Shown: positions 8,898-16,971 of the stretch, in pieces
How the letters are laid out: every line of letters begins with the position of its first letter
How positions within the stretch are numbered: position 1 is the stretch's first letter
Assembly (NCBI RefSeq): GCF_037969725.1
Contig: NZ_CP150203.1
Coordinates: 3,798,001 to 3,862,000, forward strand
From: Paenibacillus sp. FSL W8-0426
Lineage (GTDB): Bacteria; Bacillota; Bacilli; Paenibacillales; Paenibacillaceae
Direction of reading: 5' to 3'
DNA: 64,000 bases
Notes under the pieces: model-generated
The model's input: only the letters and a program-made list of their open reading frames with translations
Database searches by the model: none
Told to the model about the DNA's origin: nothing
Made by a program: the position numbers and the translations under genes

Positions 8898-10858
8898 TGA
8901 CTCTCCCGCCTTCCTTCAATATCGAATTGCAATGCTTGTGGTAGTTCCTTCATTAACGGCTGAGTGATGGTCACGCAGGTCCCTTCACCTTCCTGACTAT
9001 CCAGGCTGATTCCGTATTCTTCGCCAAAAGAAAGCCGCAGACGTGCCTGTACATTCAGCATGCCATAACTTTTGCCACCCTGGCCGGCTTCCTGTATTTC
9101 CATGCTCTCCAGGGGTGTGCTGAGGAGACGAGTCATCTCGTGCAGCCGCTCGCCTGTCATCCCGGCGCCATCGTCCTGTACCGTAAGCAACAGCTTGTCG
9201 TCTTTTACTTTAGCTTCGATCCGAATGTTACCCGGCCCTCGTCTCCCCTTAATCCCGTGATAAATTGCATTTTCCACTATGGGCTGCAGCACCAGCTTAA
9301 GCACGAACAGCTCCTTTAGGTCCTCGGGAATCACCAACTCACATTGAAGCCGGTTCCGGTACCGGGTCTGTTGAATCTGCAGATAGCTGGATATATGTTC
9401 AATCTCGGAACGCAGAGGAATGAAATCATTGCCTTTGCTGAGCCCGATCCGAAACAGTCTGGAGAGGGCACCCACCATCTCGGATACATCGTCTACGCCT
9501 TTCCTCTGTGCCATCCAATGAATCGTATCCAAGGTGTTATATAAAAAATGAGGTTTGATATGCTCCTGCAGGCTTCGCATTTCCGCATCCCGTTTCTGCC
9601 GCTCCCGCAGTTCATTAAGGGACATGAGCTGCTGGATTTGCACCAGCATTCGGTTGAAGCTTCTGCCGAGCATGCCGATTTCATCGGCACGATCGCTCCA
9701 GCGGCCGGATCTGAGATTTCCCGTTTCCGCTCTGCGCATATAAGACATCAACCGGAAAATAGGCTGAGCGATGGAATTGGAAAATCGCAGGGAAGCGCTC
9801 AGGCCAAAGAGACAGACCACGAAAACAAAACTGACCACGTAAAACTGGATCTGGCGGACTTCCGCCGTCGATTCCTTGGCCGGGAACACCCCTACGGTTC
9901 TCCATCCCGTAAACGCGGAAGACTGGTACATGAATAACAATTCCTTCCCTTCTGCTTCTGCGTTAAATGTTCCGCTATCTCCCGATGTGAACCACGCGGG
10001 TGGAATCTGCTCAACGAGTGGATTGTCCGGCATATAGACGCTTCGCCCTTCTGCATCGGTCACCATGACATATCCGGATTTCCCCAGCGTTACATCCCTG
10101 GCGGCCTGTGAGACGGTACGCAGCTTGAGATCAATCATAATGACACCGAGCACGCGTCCCGATGATTCATCCGTGATGGAACGTGCGACGGACACAATTT
10201 CACTGTCTTTATACCGGACATGCGTCGTGATGTTACGATGTCTCGGTTGGCCCAGAACGGTAAAAATGCCGGCATTCCCGGCCGCGCTTTGGTACCATTC
10301 CTCCTGAACCAGGCTTTGATTGGTTTTCGGATACATCTCATTGCTGATGTAATCTCCGTTTCGGTTAACGAGCACGATCCCTGCGATTTCCGGGTACAAT
10401 GTCGTGAAGCCCTGCAAATATTGCTTGATTCCATAAAGCTGATCCTGATCTTTGGCCCGATTCAGATCGTTATAAGGTACAGCTGTGCCTGTATGGCCGT
10501 CAAAATCCGTTTTCCCTTCCATAAAAGCACGGATATCCGGATCAAAAGCGATCAGATAGGTCATATTCTGCAAATTCTCCATCTTGCTGTCAAGGGCTTC
10601 ATTGACTTTGCCGATCAGCTGCATCGTGTGCCCTTCAACCTGTCGTTCGACAATCCGTTCCACCGTCCAGTTCACCAGCAGCCCGAGTCCCACCGAAGGA
10701 ACGATGGCAAAGAGCAAAAAGAGCAGCATCAGCTGATAACGCAGCGGCATATTGCGCAAGCGCAGCCGCTGCAATCCGCCCTTCATCCGGAAGCGGATTT
10801 TCCTCCAGCTGAGGGACATAGTTGACCGATTATTATTTTTATTTGGCATAGTAATCAT
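8894..10858 (-). CDS. YesM-type sensor histidine kinase
   Basis: 654 residues. Layout: short basic N-terminus, membrane segment near residues 40-62, an extracellular dCache-like sensor of about 260 residues, a second membrane segment near 333-353, HAMP linker, His_kinase domain with phospho-acceptor His in IKPHFLYNTL, and an ATPase domain with N box NAIYHGIKG and G box DDGAGM. It is the middle gene of a sensor trio: its start overlaps the upstream binding-protein gene by 20 nt and its stop overlaps the regulator start by 4 nt. Likely senses sugar through the neighbouring binding protein. The ribosome site is weak, fitting coupled translation. Confidence 0.9.
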   Translation of the reverse strand: MITMPNKNNNRSTMSLSWRKIRFRMKGGLQRLRLRNMPLRYQLMLLFLLFAIVPSVGLGLLVNWTVERIVERQVEGHTMQLIGKVNEALDSKMENLQNMTYLIAFDPDIRAFMEGKTDFDGHTGTAVPYNDLNRAKDQDQLYGIKQYLQGFTTLYPEIAGIVLVNRNGDYISNEMYPKTNQSLVQEEWYQSAAGNAGIFTVLGQPRHRNITTHVRYKDSEIVSVARSITDESSGRVLGVIMIDLKLRTVSQAARDVTLGKSGYVMVTDAEGRSVYMPDNPLVEQIPPAWFTSGDSGTFNAEAEGKELLFMYQSSAFTGWRTVGVFPAKESTAEVRQIQFYVVSFVFVVCLFGLSASLRFSNSIAQPIFRLMSYMRRAETGNLRSGRWSDRADEIGMLGRSFNRMLVQIQQLMSLNELRERQKRDAEMRSLQEHIKPHFLYNTLDTIHWMAQRKGVDDVSEMVGALSRLFRIGLSKGNDFIPLRSEIEHISSYLQIQQTRYRNRLQCELVIPEDLKELFVLKLVLQPIVENAIYHGIKGRRGPGNIRIEAKVKDDKLLLTVQDDGAGMTGERLHEMTRLLSTPLESMEIQEAGQGGKSYGMLNVQARLRLSFGEEYGISLDSQEGEGTCVTITQPLMKELPQALQFDIEGRRESQ

Positions 10859-11846
10859 CTACATTCGAACGTGTCACCACAGAGATTCCGGTGTCTACCC
10901 TAACAGGCAGCGGTGCGTTCTCATCGGAAGAGGACGGTGCGGGTACGGTCAATTGGTGGTGCAAATGAAACAGATATTGAAGGGACCAATATCCCATGTT
11001 CCAGGTTCCTTGTGCGATCGTTGCAGAGATGGTGCCGCTCTTGATCATATCCAGCGTAGCCTTATTCGTATCAAAGGAGATGATTTGGAGCGGATGTCCC
11101 GCATTTGCATTCTGAACCGCTTCGCCTACGCCTGCCGCTCCCGTCGCCTCGGTTACAAAAATTCCGCCGAGCTTCGGATACGCCTTCATCATTCTGAGCG
11201 CTTCATCTTTTGATTTCATTACATCTCCGTGTCCATCGGCAACTTCAACGACCTTCATGGAAGGGTACCGGTCACGGATCGTATCGCGGAACCCCTGTGT
11301 TCGTTCTTCATGATTTTGCTGGCCCGGCATGGTCAGAATGGCGACTTCTCCCTCCCGGCCCAGAAGCTCGGCCATTTTGTCCGCAGCAGTCACCCCTGCC
11401 TGGTAATTGTCCGTACCGAGAAAAGAATAGGCTCTGCTGTCCGGTGCGTCCGCATCAAACAAAACGACCGGGATACCCGCGTCCAACGCCTTGTTTATGA
11501 CGGGAATCAGCGATTGCGGGTCAATGGCGGAAATGGCGATGCCTGCCGGTTTTCGTGCAATCGCCTGCTCGATGACTGTGGTCTGTTCCTTCGGATCATA
11601 CCGCGTAGCTCCCCGGTATTCCACCGTTACCCCGAGCGCATCCCCGGCATCCTCGAAGCCTTTGAGCACACTTTTCCAATATTCCAAGCCGGACTGGAAC
11701 GTGATCATGATGTAAGTTTCACCGATATCTCCGCGCAGTCCCCGGTCCTCCCATGAGCCATTCGCTTCGCTTGCGTATTCGTACCTGAACACATACAGCG
11801 CAAAAGCCGAGATGAGCAAAATATAAACCAGCAGCGTTTTTTTCAT
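10839..11846 (-). CDS. Sugar-sensing binding protein (AraP/XylFII-like)
   Basis: 335 residues from ATG 11846 (AAGGAAGTG 10 nt upstream); an open frame up to 11975 has no ribosome site. An uncleaved-looking N-terminal membrane anchor (LLVYILLISAFALYVF) without a lipobox cysteine is followed by a type I periplasmic-binding fold (GIAISAIDPQSLIPVINKAL; VVLFDADAPDSRAYSFLGTD). Because it lies first in an overlapping operon with the kinase and regulator, rather than with transporter genes, it is best read as the input subunit of a three-component sensor, as in AraPST of Geobacillus. Ligand inferred: arabinose or another pentose. Confidence 0.82.
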   Translation of the reverse strand: MKKTLLVYILLISAFALYVFRYEYASEANGSWEDRGLRGDIGETYIMITFQSGLEYWKSVLKGFEDAGDALGVTVEYRGATRYDPKEQTTVIEQAIARKPAGIAISAIDPQSLIPVINKALDAGIPVVLFDADAPDSRAYSFLGTDNYQAGVTAADKMAELLGREGEVAILTMPGQQNHEERTQGFRDTIRDRYPSMKVVEVADGHGDVMKSKDEALRMMKAYPKLGGIFVTEATGAAGVGEAVQNANAGHPLQIISFDTNKATLDMIKSGTISATIAQGTWNMGYWSLQYLFHLHHQLTVPAPSSSDENAPLPVRVDTGISVVTRSNVDDYYAK

Positions 11847-12074
11847 ATTCGTCTTCACTTCCTTAGAGGTCTCTCCACCTGCGTTCCGCTTAAATTGTAA
11901 ACGCAAACACGAAAAAAAGAAACCGCTTTCCGTTTTAGCCAGAGTCATCTGTGTATGGAGACACAGGGCTAACATTTACTCAAGCAATATTTATTGTAAA
12001 ATTATAGCATAATACAAATATCATATGGCCGGCTCGACCTATGAAATTCAGGCATCTTGGAGGATCACGACATT

Positions 12075-12743
12075 TTGGCACAGCATGAGAAAAAGACCTT
12101 CTCTATCCCGCTGCTCATTGCAGCATTAAGCCTTACCGTATTTGCACTGATTGCCTTGTCCGTCAGTGATCACCAGATCCACCGGTTTGATGACAACCTG
12201 ATCGGATGGGTTCAGGGCATGGAATCACCCGGCATGACCAAGTGGATGCGGGTATTCACATGGATCGGCAGCGGACGGCCTGTCATCACCATCACGATCA
12301 TGTTTATGATCGTATTGTATATTTTCCTGGGACACAGGCGGGAACTTCTGTTTTTGGCCGCGGTCATTGCAGGTTCAGCAATGCTGAACACCTTGTTGAA
12401 ACTGGCATTTCAGCGTGCCAGACCAACCATCCATCGCATTGCAGAAGCGAACGGATACAGCTTTCCGAGCGGACACTCGATGGCGGCGTTCAGCCTATAT
12501 GGCGGATTGGCCTTTCTGATCTGGAAGCATATTCCTACAGCAGCGGGCCGGGTGATGATGATCAACGTCAGTGCGGCCTTAATTTTGGCGATCGGCCTGA
12601 GCCGAGTTTATTTGGGCGTGCATTATCCCAGCGATATTGCCGGAGGTTACTTTCTGAGCGGCAGCTGGCTGGCGATCTGCATTTGGTTTTATCAGCGTTA
12701 TTTGGAGCGGCTGTCGCTGCTTCATTCCAAACCTCAGACATAG
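12075..12743 (+). CDS. PAP2-family membrane phosphatase
   Basis: An integral membrane phosphatase of the type 2 phosphatidic acid phosphatase family, with about six membrane segments. The three phosphatase motifs are present: KLAFQRARP, SFPSGHS and SRVYLGVHYPSD, with the catalytic His residues in the last two. Such enzymes dephosphorylate lipid phosphates, including phosphatidylglycerol phosphate and undecaprenyl diphosphate. Start: a frame-opening TTG at 12057 would contain the GGAGG itself (12059-12063), so the TTG at 12075, 11 nt after GGAGG, is preferred. Monocistronic, closed by the hairpin at 12766-12808. Confidence 0.88.
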   Translation: MAQHEKKTFSIPLLIAALSLTVFALIALSVSDHQIHRFDDNLIGWVQGMESPGMTKWMRVFTWIGSGRPVITITIMFMIVLYIFLGHRRELLFLAAVIAGSAMLNTLLKLAFQRARPTIHRIAEANGYSFPSGHSMAAFSLYGGLAFLIWKHIPTAAGRVMMINVSAALILAIGLSRVYLGVHYPSDIAGGYFLSGSWLAICIWFYQRYLERLSLLHSKPQT

Positions 12744-12765
12744 AACTTTATAATGAGAAAAAGTC

Positions 12766-12808
12766 AAAGACCCGCCACCCTCAAGCTGAGGTTAGAGCAG
12801 GTCTTTTT
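12766..12808 (+). terminator. Terminator after the PAP2 gene
   Basis: AAAGACC pairs with GGTCTTT around an inner CCTCA-AGC-TGAGG stem, followed by TTTTT. Confidence 0.8.
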
Positions 12809-12831
12809 CCCTATTAGTTCAGGTCCCCCCG

Positions 12832-12915
12832 ATGAGATGGAGATTTTATTTTTTGTGGATTTTTGCTATGCTGGGTTACATATTTGGATACGGGAGACTG
12901 AGCATGAATGCATAA
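12832..12915 (+). CDS. Possible 27-aa hydrophobic leader ORF
   Basis: ATG 12832 to TAA 12913-12915 encodes a 27-residue peptide with hydrophobic core FYFLWIFAMLGYIFGYG, overlapping the start of the response-regulator gene in another frame. No good ribosome site precedes its ATG. It may be a coupled leader or chance. Confidence 0.2.
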   Translation: MRWRFYFLWIFAMLGYIFGYGRLSMNA

Positions 12916-13582
12916 AATACTGATCGTGGACGATGAAGCAGATCTTCGAAAGCTGCTGACCGATTATTTTGAAATCAACGGGTATTCCGTCCTAACTGCC
13001 AAGGACAGCAGGGAAGCGCTGCGAAAAGTGGAACAACAACCCGATCTTGTTTTGCTGGATATCAACATGCCTGAGCAGAACGGCCTTCAATTATGCGAGA
13101 AAATCCGAGACTTCATCTCGTGCCCGATTTTATTTTTAACGGCTCGAATTGAAGATGCCGATAAAATAGCCGGATTTCAGGCCGGAGGCGATGACTATAT
13201 CCTGAAACCTTTCAGCATTCACGAGCTGGGGGCCAGGGTCGAAGCGCATTTGCGCAGAGAACAGCGAATCCAGACCAAATCCTCGGTAAGGTTTAACGAT
13301 GATTTGGTCATTGATTATACAGCCCGGGAGCTTTACTACCAAGATAAGCAAATTCCACTCGTGAAAAAAGAGTTTGACATTATCGAGTTACTGTCCACAC
13401 ATCCCAATATCGTGTTCGAAAAGGAACGCATATACGAAAAAATTTGGGGGTGGGACAACCAGGGAGACAGCAGTGTGATCGCGGAACATATCCGGCGAAT
13501 TCGTTCTAAATTAAAGGAACATGGCTGCGTTGACCGAATCGAGACTGTTTGGGGAGTAGGATACAAATGGCCAAGCTCATGA
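12908..13582 (+). CDS. OmpR-family response regulator (VanR-like)
   Basis: 224 residues. Receiver domain 1-120 with acidic pocket VDDEAD, phospho-acceptor Asp in LVLLDINMPEQNG, Thr switch in LFLTAR and Lys in YILKPFS. The C-terminal winged helix (about 130-222) has SSVIAEHIRRIRSKL as recognition region and ends VWGVGYKW. Overlaps the partner kinase gene by 16 nt. Followed by kinase and a membrane serine hydrolase, a layout like VanR/VanS-controlled envelope genes. Target genes unknown; the neighbouring hydrolase is the obvious candidate. Confidence 0.9.
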   Translation: MHKILIVDDEADLRKLLTDYFEINGYSVLTAKDSREALRKVEQQPDLVLLDINMPEQNGLQLCEKIRDFISCPILFLTARIEDADKIAGFQAGGDDYILKPFSIHELGARVEAHLRREQRIQTKSSVRFNDDLVIDYTARELYYQDKQIPLVKKEFDIIELLSTHPNIVFEKERIYEKIWGWDNQGDSSVIAEHIRRIRSKLKEHGCVDRIETVWGVGYKWPSS

Positions 13583-14661
13583 ATGCACTGCTGCTCAGGC
13601 GATTTACCTTACGGCAATCTTTTATGCTGTTATGCGTAGTCACGCTCATTGCCGTACTGGTCGTCATCACGCTGGAGTTTGCCTGGGCGGAGAAGCTGCG
13701 GCTGCGTTTCGGAGAATCGGAGTGGGTGCTGCCCTCCCTCGTCGCGGCAGTGATGCTTACCGTAGCAGCCGGAATCGTCACCATGGCCATCTTATTTTAC
13801 AGATGGAAACTGAAACGTCCGCTGGAGCTGTTAAAGCAGGCATCCGAGAAAATTTCGGCAAACGATCTGGACTTCCACATCTCCTATGACAGCCGGGACG
13901 AGATGGGCGAGCTGATTGCGGCATTTGAGAACATGCGCTCCACATTGGAGAAAAACGTAAAGACGCTCTGGCGGTCGGTGGAGGAACGCAAGAAACTCAA
14001 TGCCATTTTTGCTCATGACTTGAGAACGCCGCTGTCCGTGTTGAAAGGAAACACCGAGCTCCTCGCCACCTATCTGCCTGAAAAGAAATTGTCGGAAGAA
14101 AAGGTGCTGGATCTAATCCATACCATGAATCTTCACATCGTGCGTCTGGAGAGCTATGCGGAGGCTATGAGCTCGATTCAGAAGCTGGAGGATGTCCCGG
14201 TGCATCGCCAGTCGATCGATACGATCTCGTTGACGACTTTGTTAAACGACAGTGCCGAACAAATCGCAAGGCAATTCGGCAAAACCTTCGTGTCATCCAT
14301 GGAATATGATCATGCCGTAATCAACGTGGACCCCTATATCGTCATGCAAATTTTCGAAAACATGATGGCCAATGGGGCTCGATACGCAGCCAGCCAAGTG
14401 AACGTTCACTATGACATTCAGAAAAGCACGATGAAGATTACCGTCTCAGACGACGGGCATGGTTTCTCGGATGAAGCCCTGCACAAGGCTGTGCTCCCTT
14501 TTTATCGCGGCGAAGTGTGGGACGCGACCGAACATCGCGGGCTGGGCCTTTATATTTGCAAGGTGTTTTGTGAAAAACATGAAGGGGACCTGCAGATCGC
14601 AAACGGTCCTCATGGCGGCGGGAGCGTTACGGCAAGTTTTGGGACCCGAGTTGATAAATAG
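13567..14661 (+). CDS. Sensor histidine kinase (VanS-like)
   Basis: 364 residues from ATG 13567 (GGGGAG upstream); the upstream TTG at 13549 lacks a ribosome site. Two membrane segments (about 15-40 and 60-80) flank a very short external loop of about 20 residues, so it belongs to the intramembrane-sensing style of kinases. HAMP follows, then HisKA with His in FAHDLRTPLSVLKG, and ATPase boxes NMMANGARYA, DDGHGFSD and HRGLGLYICK. Pairs with the preceding regulator; probably senses cell-wall stress or an antibiotic, inferred from architecture. Confidence 0.88.
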   Translation: MAKLMNALLLRRFTLRQSFMLLCVVTLIAVLVVITLEFAWAEKLRLRFGESEWVLPSLVAAVMLTVAAGIVTMAILFYRWKLKRPLELLKQASEKISANDLDFHISYDSRDEMGELIAAFENMRSTLEKNVKTLWRSVEERKKLNAIFAHDLRTPLSVLKGNTELLATYLPEKKLSEEKVLDLIHTMNLHIVRLESYAEAMSSIQKLEDVPVHRQSIDTISLTTLLNDSAEQIARQFGKTFVSSMEYDHAVINVDPYIVMQIFENMMANGARYAASQVNVHYDIQKSTMKITVSDDGHGFSDEALHKAVLPFYRGEVWDATEHRGLGLYICKVFCEKHEGDLQIANGPHGGGSVTASFGTRVDK

Positions 14662-14710
14662 TTGAAAAAGTGCTGATAGCATTTCCTTATCTTGAATTTT
14701 AGGAGTGCTA

Positions 14711-16189
14711 ATGATGCCAAAACTGAAAAAAAGAATGTTTGTTGCAATCAGCTGTTTATTGTTGTTATGTTCCGTGTGGCCGAACCCCATGTCCGCCACG
14801 GAAGCCCCGGACAGGTCGGAAATCCTGCAAGACATCGACGAATATATGAATCGGAGCATGAAGGCCAATCACATCAAGGCTGCTTCACTGTCCATTGTTA
14901 AGGACGATGAGGTCTACTACGCCAAAGGCTACGGAACATTCGCAGACGGCCAAAGCGTGACGGACGACACTCATTTCCCCATTGCTTCGTTAAGCAAGTC
15001 CTTTACTGCGTTGGCCGTGCTGCAGCTGGCAGACCATGGACAAATTGACCTGGATGCGGCTTACGATTCTTATTTTCCCGAGCATTCTCCACTGGATCCC
15101 CGCGTACATGACATTACGGTCCGTCATTTATTGAATCAGACCAGCGGTCTCAATGACAAAGTAAATCCGGATATGACGAGGAACGCGCCGTTCCAAACCC
15201 TGCATGAGGCGAATCGATTATTAACGGAGGTTCAACTTGCCCATAGCCCCGGAACCGCGTACAGCTATCATAATCCCAATTACGTGCTGCTGGCGAACCT
15301 CGTGGAAAGCGTAAGCGGAGAGCGTTTTTCGGATTATCTGAACAACCATATTTTTGAACCGCTAGGAATGAACCATTCCTTCAGTGTCAGCACGACGCAG
15401 CAAATCAATGAGAATGAAACGATCCCGTTAGGACATTACTTGATTTTGGGACGTTCCGTAGGCCAATCGGAACCGCTCTGGTTCATTGAGGGCCCGGCCG
15501 GCATCATTTCAACCGCAGAGGATATGTCCCTCTGGATGCTTGCCCAATATCACGGACAGCTCCTTTCTCCTGCCCTAATGAAGCAATATCACGCAGCCGG
15601 GGCCATCGGTCCGTACGGCATGGGCTGGCTTGCAAACCAAGACGAATCCGGGGGCAAAATGATCTCCCATAGCGGCATCTTCTGGACGTACAAGTCGGAA
15701 GAAATGATTTTTTTGGACGAGAAAATGGGCGTTGCGATCATGTTTAATTCGGGTATAAATGCTTTTGTGAATTACTCGGCTTTTATTCATGATATTGCGA
15801 AGATCATGAGAGGGGAAAAGCCTGAAACCTCATTTGTGAACGGTCGAAACATGGAAATGATCATGATTGCGCTGATCATCGCAACGCTCGCATGGGGCGT
15901 ATATGCCTATTTTCGCATCCATCGGAGGAACAAACGCCTAACGATGAGTAAATTGATTCTGATCACGGTTAGAAAGCTGATTCCGGTCCTAATACTCTTG
16001 TCCCTGTCCCCATTGATGACGTTGATCGGCGGAGGACGCGTGCTGCCTTGGTTCGGCATCTGGACTACTCTGTCGTCTCCAATCATATGGCTTGCTGTAT
16101 GGTCGCTTGTCAACTTCGTGCATTTGGCTTGTTATTATTACATTTATGTTCAGAATAAAAAGAACGGTCGTTGGGATTTACCCCAGTAG
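14711..16189 (+). CDS. Membrane-anchored serine hydrolase (class C beta-lactamase/PBP4* fold)
   Basis: 492 residues. Signal peptide at the N-terminus, then a beta-lactamase-fold domain (about 35-370) with active Ser and Lys in ASLSKSF, the YxN-type motif in YSYHNPNY and HSG in ISHSGIF replacing KTG. Three or four membrane segments follow from residue 380. Family members are D-amino-acid peptidases, esterases or cell-wall hydrolases; resistance to beta-lactams cannot be inferred. Start ATG 14711 (or 14714), with AGGAG at 14701-14705. It lies 49 bp after the VanS-like kinase and is probably in its operon. Confidence 0.85.
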   Translation: MMPKLKKRMFVAISCLLLLCSVWPNPMSATEAPDRSEILQDIDEYMNRSMKANHIKAASLSIVKDDEVYYAKGYGTFADGQSVTDDTHFPIASLSKSFTALAVLQLADHGQIDLDAAYDSYFPEHSPLDPRVHDITVRHLLNQTSGLNDKVNPDMTRNAPFQTLHEANRLLTEVQLAHSPGTAYSYHNPNYVLLANLVESVSGERFSDYLNNHIFEPLGMNHSFSVSTTQQINENETIPLGHYLILGRSVGQSEPLWFIEGPAGIISTAEDMSLWMLAQYHGQLLSPALMKQYHAAGAIGPYGMGWLANQDESGGKMISHSGIFWTYKSEEMIFLDEKMGVAIMFNSGINAFVNYSAFIHDIAKIMRGEKPETSFVNGRNMEMIMIALIIATLAWGVYAYFRIHRRNKRLTMSKLILITVRKLIPVLILLSLSPLMTLIGGGRVLPWFGIWTTLSSPIIWLAVWSLVNFVHLACYYYIYVQNKKNGRWDLPQ

Positions 16190-16233
16190 TTTTATTCGCA
16201 TAAATGAGCTGCCGTTCTGGCGTGTGTCGATCA

Positions 16234-16893
16234 TCAGGAGTTTGCTGTGCGCTGATTGAATCCCTTCACGATGAGCCAGAGCGGCAGAACTATTTCAAAT
16301 ATTGCCCCTGGAACATAAAGAATCGTTCCGAGGTCTAGACCAGCGATCGCCAGGCAGCTGGATGTTAACAATCCGGCATACCCGATAAATCCGATCATGG
16401 ACAATAAGCGCGGAACCAACCTGGACTGGTAGAGCACATAACAGAATAACAAGCTGCCCAGACTCAGTACGACCATAGCTAGTTCAAAAAGCATAAAGTG
16501 AGATTCTACCGCTACCTTTGCTAGTACTTGAAAGTATCCGCCACCTGATTCTGTCTCCCTGTAATCTCCGCTCAACGCGAGGAGCAGTATCGGAACGATT
16601 AAACTAAGGATAAGAATCGCTGACTCGATCACCCTGGAAGCGAAGTACCCTAGCGTAAACGCTTCGTTCTGTTTTTTTAATACAGGGTACAGCAGCATGG
16701 CAATTCCCACAACCGCTATCGCGTTGATTAACTCCAAAAACAATCCTAAGATTACGTTGGTTCGGTCCAAATTTAAAGCTGCCAGTTGTTCGGGCTGCTG
16801 AAGAACGGGGTTCAGCAACCCGCTCCCTAACAGATACGCAACCGTCGACAACAGAAAGAGTGACCCTGCTACCCTTAAATTCCATTTGCTCAT
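16234..16893 (-). CDS. DUF4386 family membrane protein
   Basis: About 219 residues from ATG 16893, which has GAAGGGGAG 7 nt upstream; an upstream start at 16950 has none. Six predicted membrane segments. The first helix (VAGSLFLLSTVAYLLG) and the motif GYFASRVIESAILI are typical of DUF4386. The function of the family is unknown. It lies directly downstream of the MalT-like regulator on the same strand (78 bp apart) and could be under its control. Confidence 0.8.
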   Translation of the reverse strand: MSKWNLRVAGSLFLLSTVAYLLGSGLLNPVLQQPEQLAALNLDRTNVILGLFLELINAIAVVGIAMLLYPVLKKQNEAFTLGYFASRVIESAILILSLIVPILLLALSGDYRETESGGGYFQVLAKVAVESHFMLFELAMVVLSLGSLLFCYVLYQSRLVPRLLSMIGFIGYAGLLTSSCLAIAGLDLGTILYVPGAIFEIVLPLWLIVKGFNQRTANS

Positions 16894-16971
16894 GCTTATC
16901 TCCCCTTCGCTCATGTTATAGAAATCATAGCTTAGGGGCTTGGGGATCAATAGACACTTTAGTGTGGTTTT

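Noticed and set aside
3453..11846. Xylose (XylFGH) or ribose assignment of the sugar regulon
   Set aside because: Cannot be excluded from sequence, but gene order and the GH51 enzyme favour arabinose.
12832..12915. Hydrophobic 27-aa leader as an attenuator peptide
   Set aside because: No Shine-Dalgarno site and no alternative hairpins before the regulator gene; kept only as a weak ORF.
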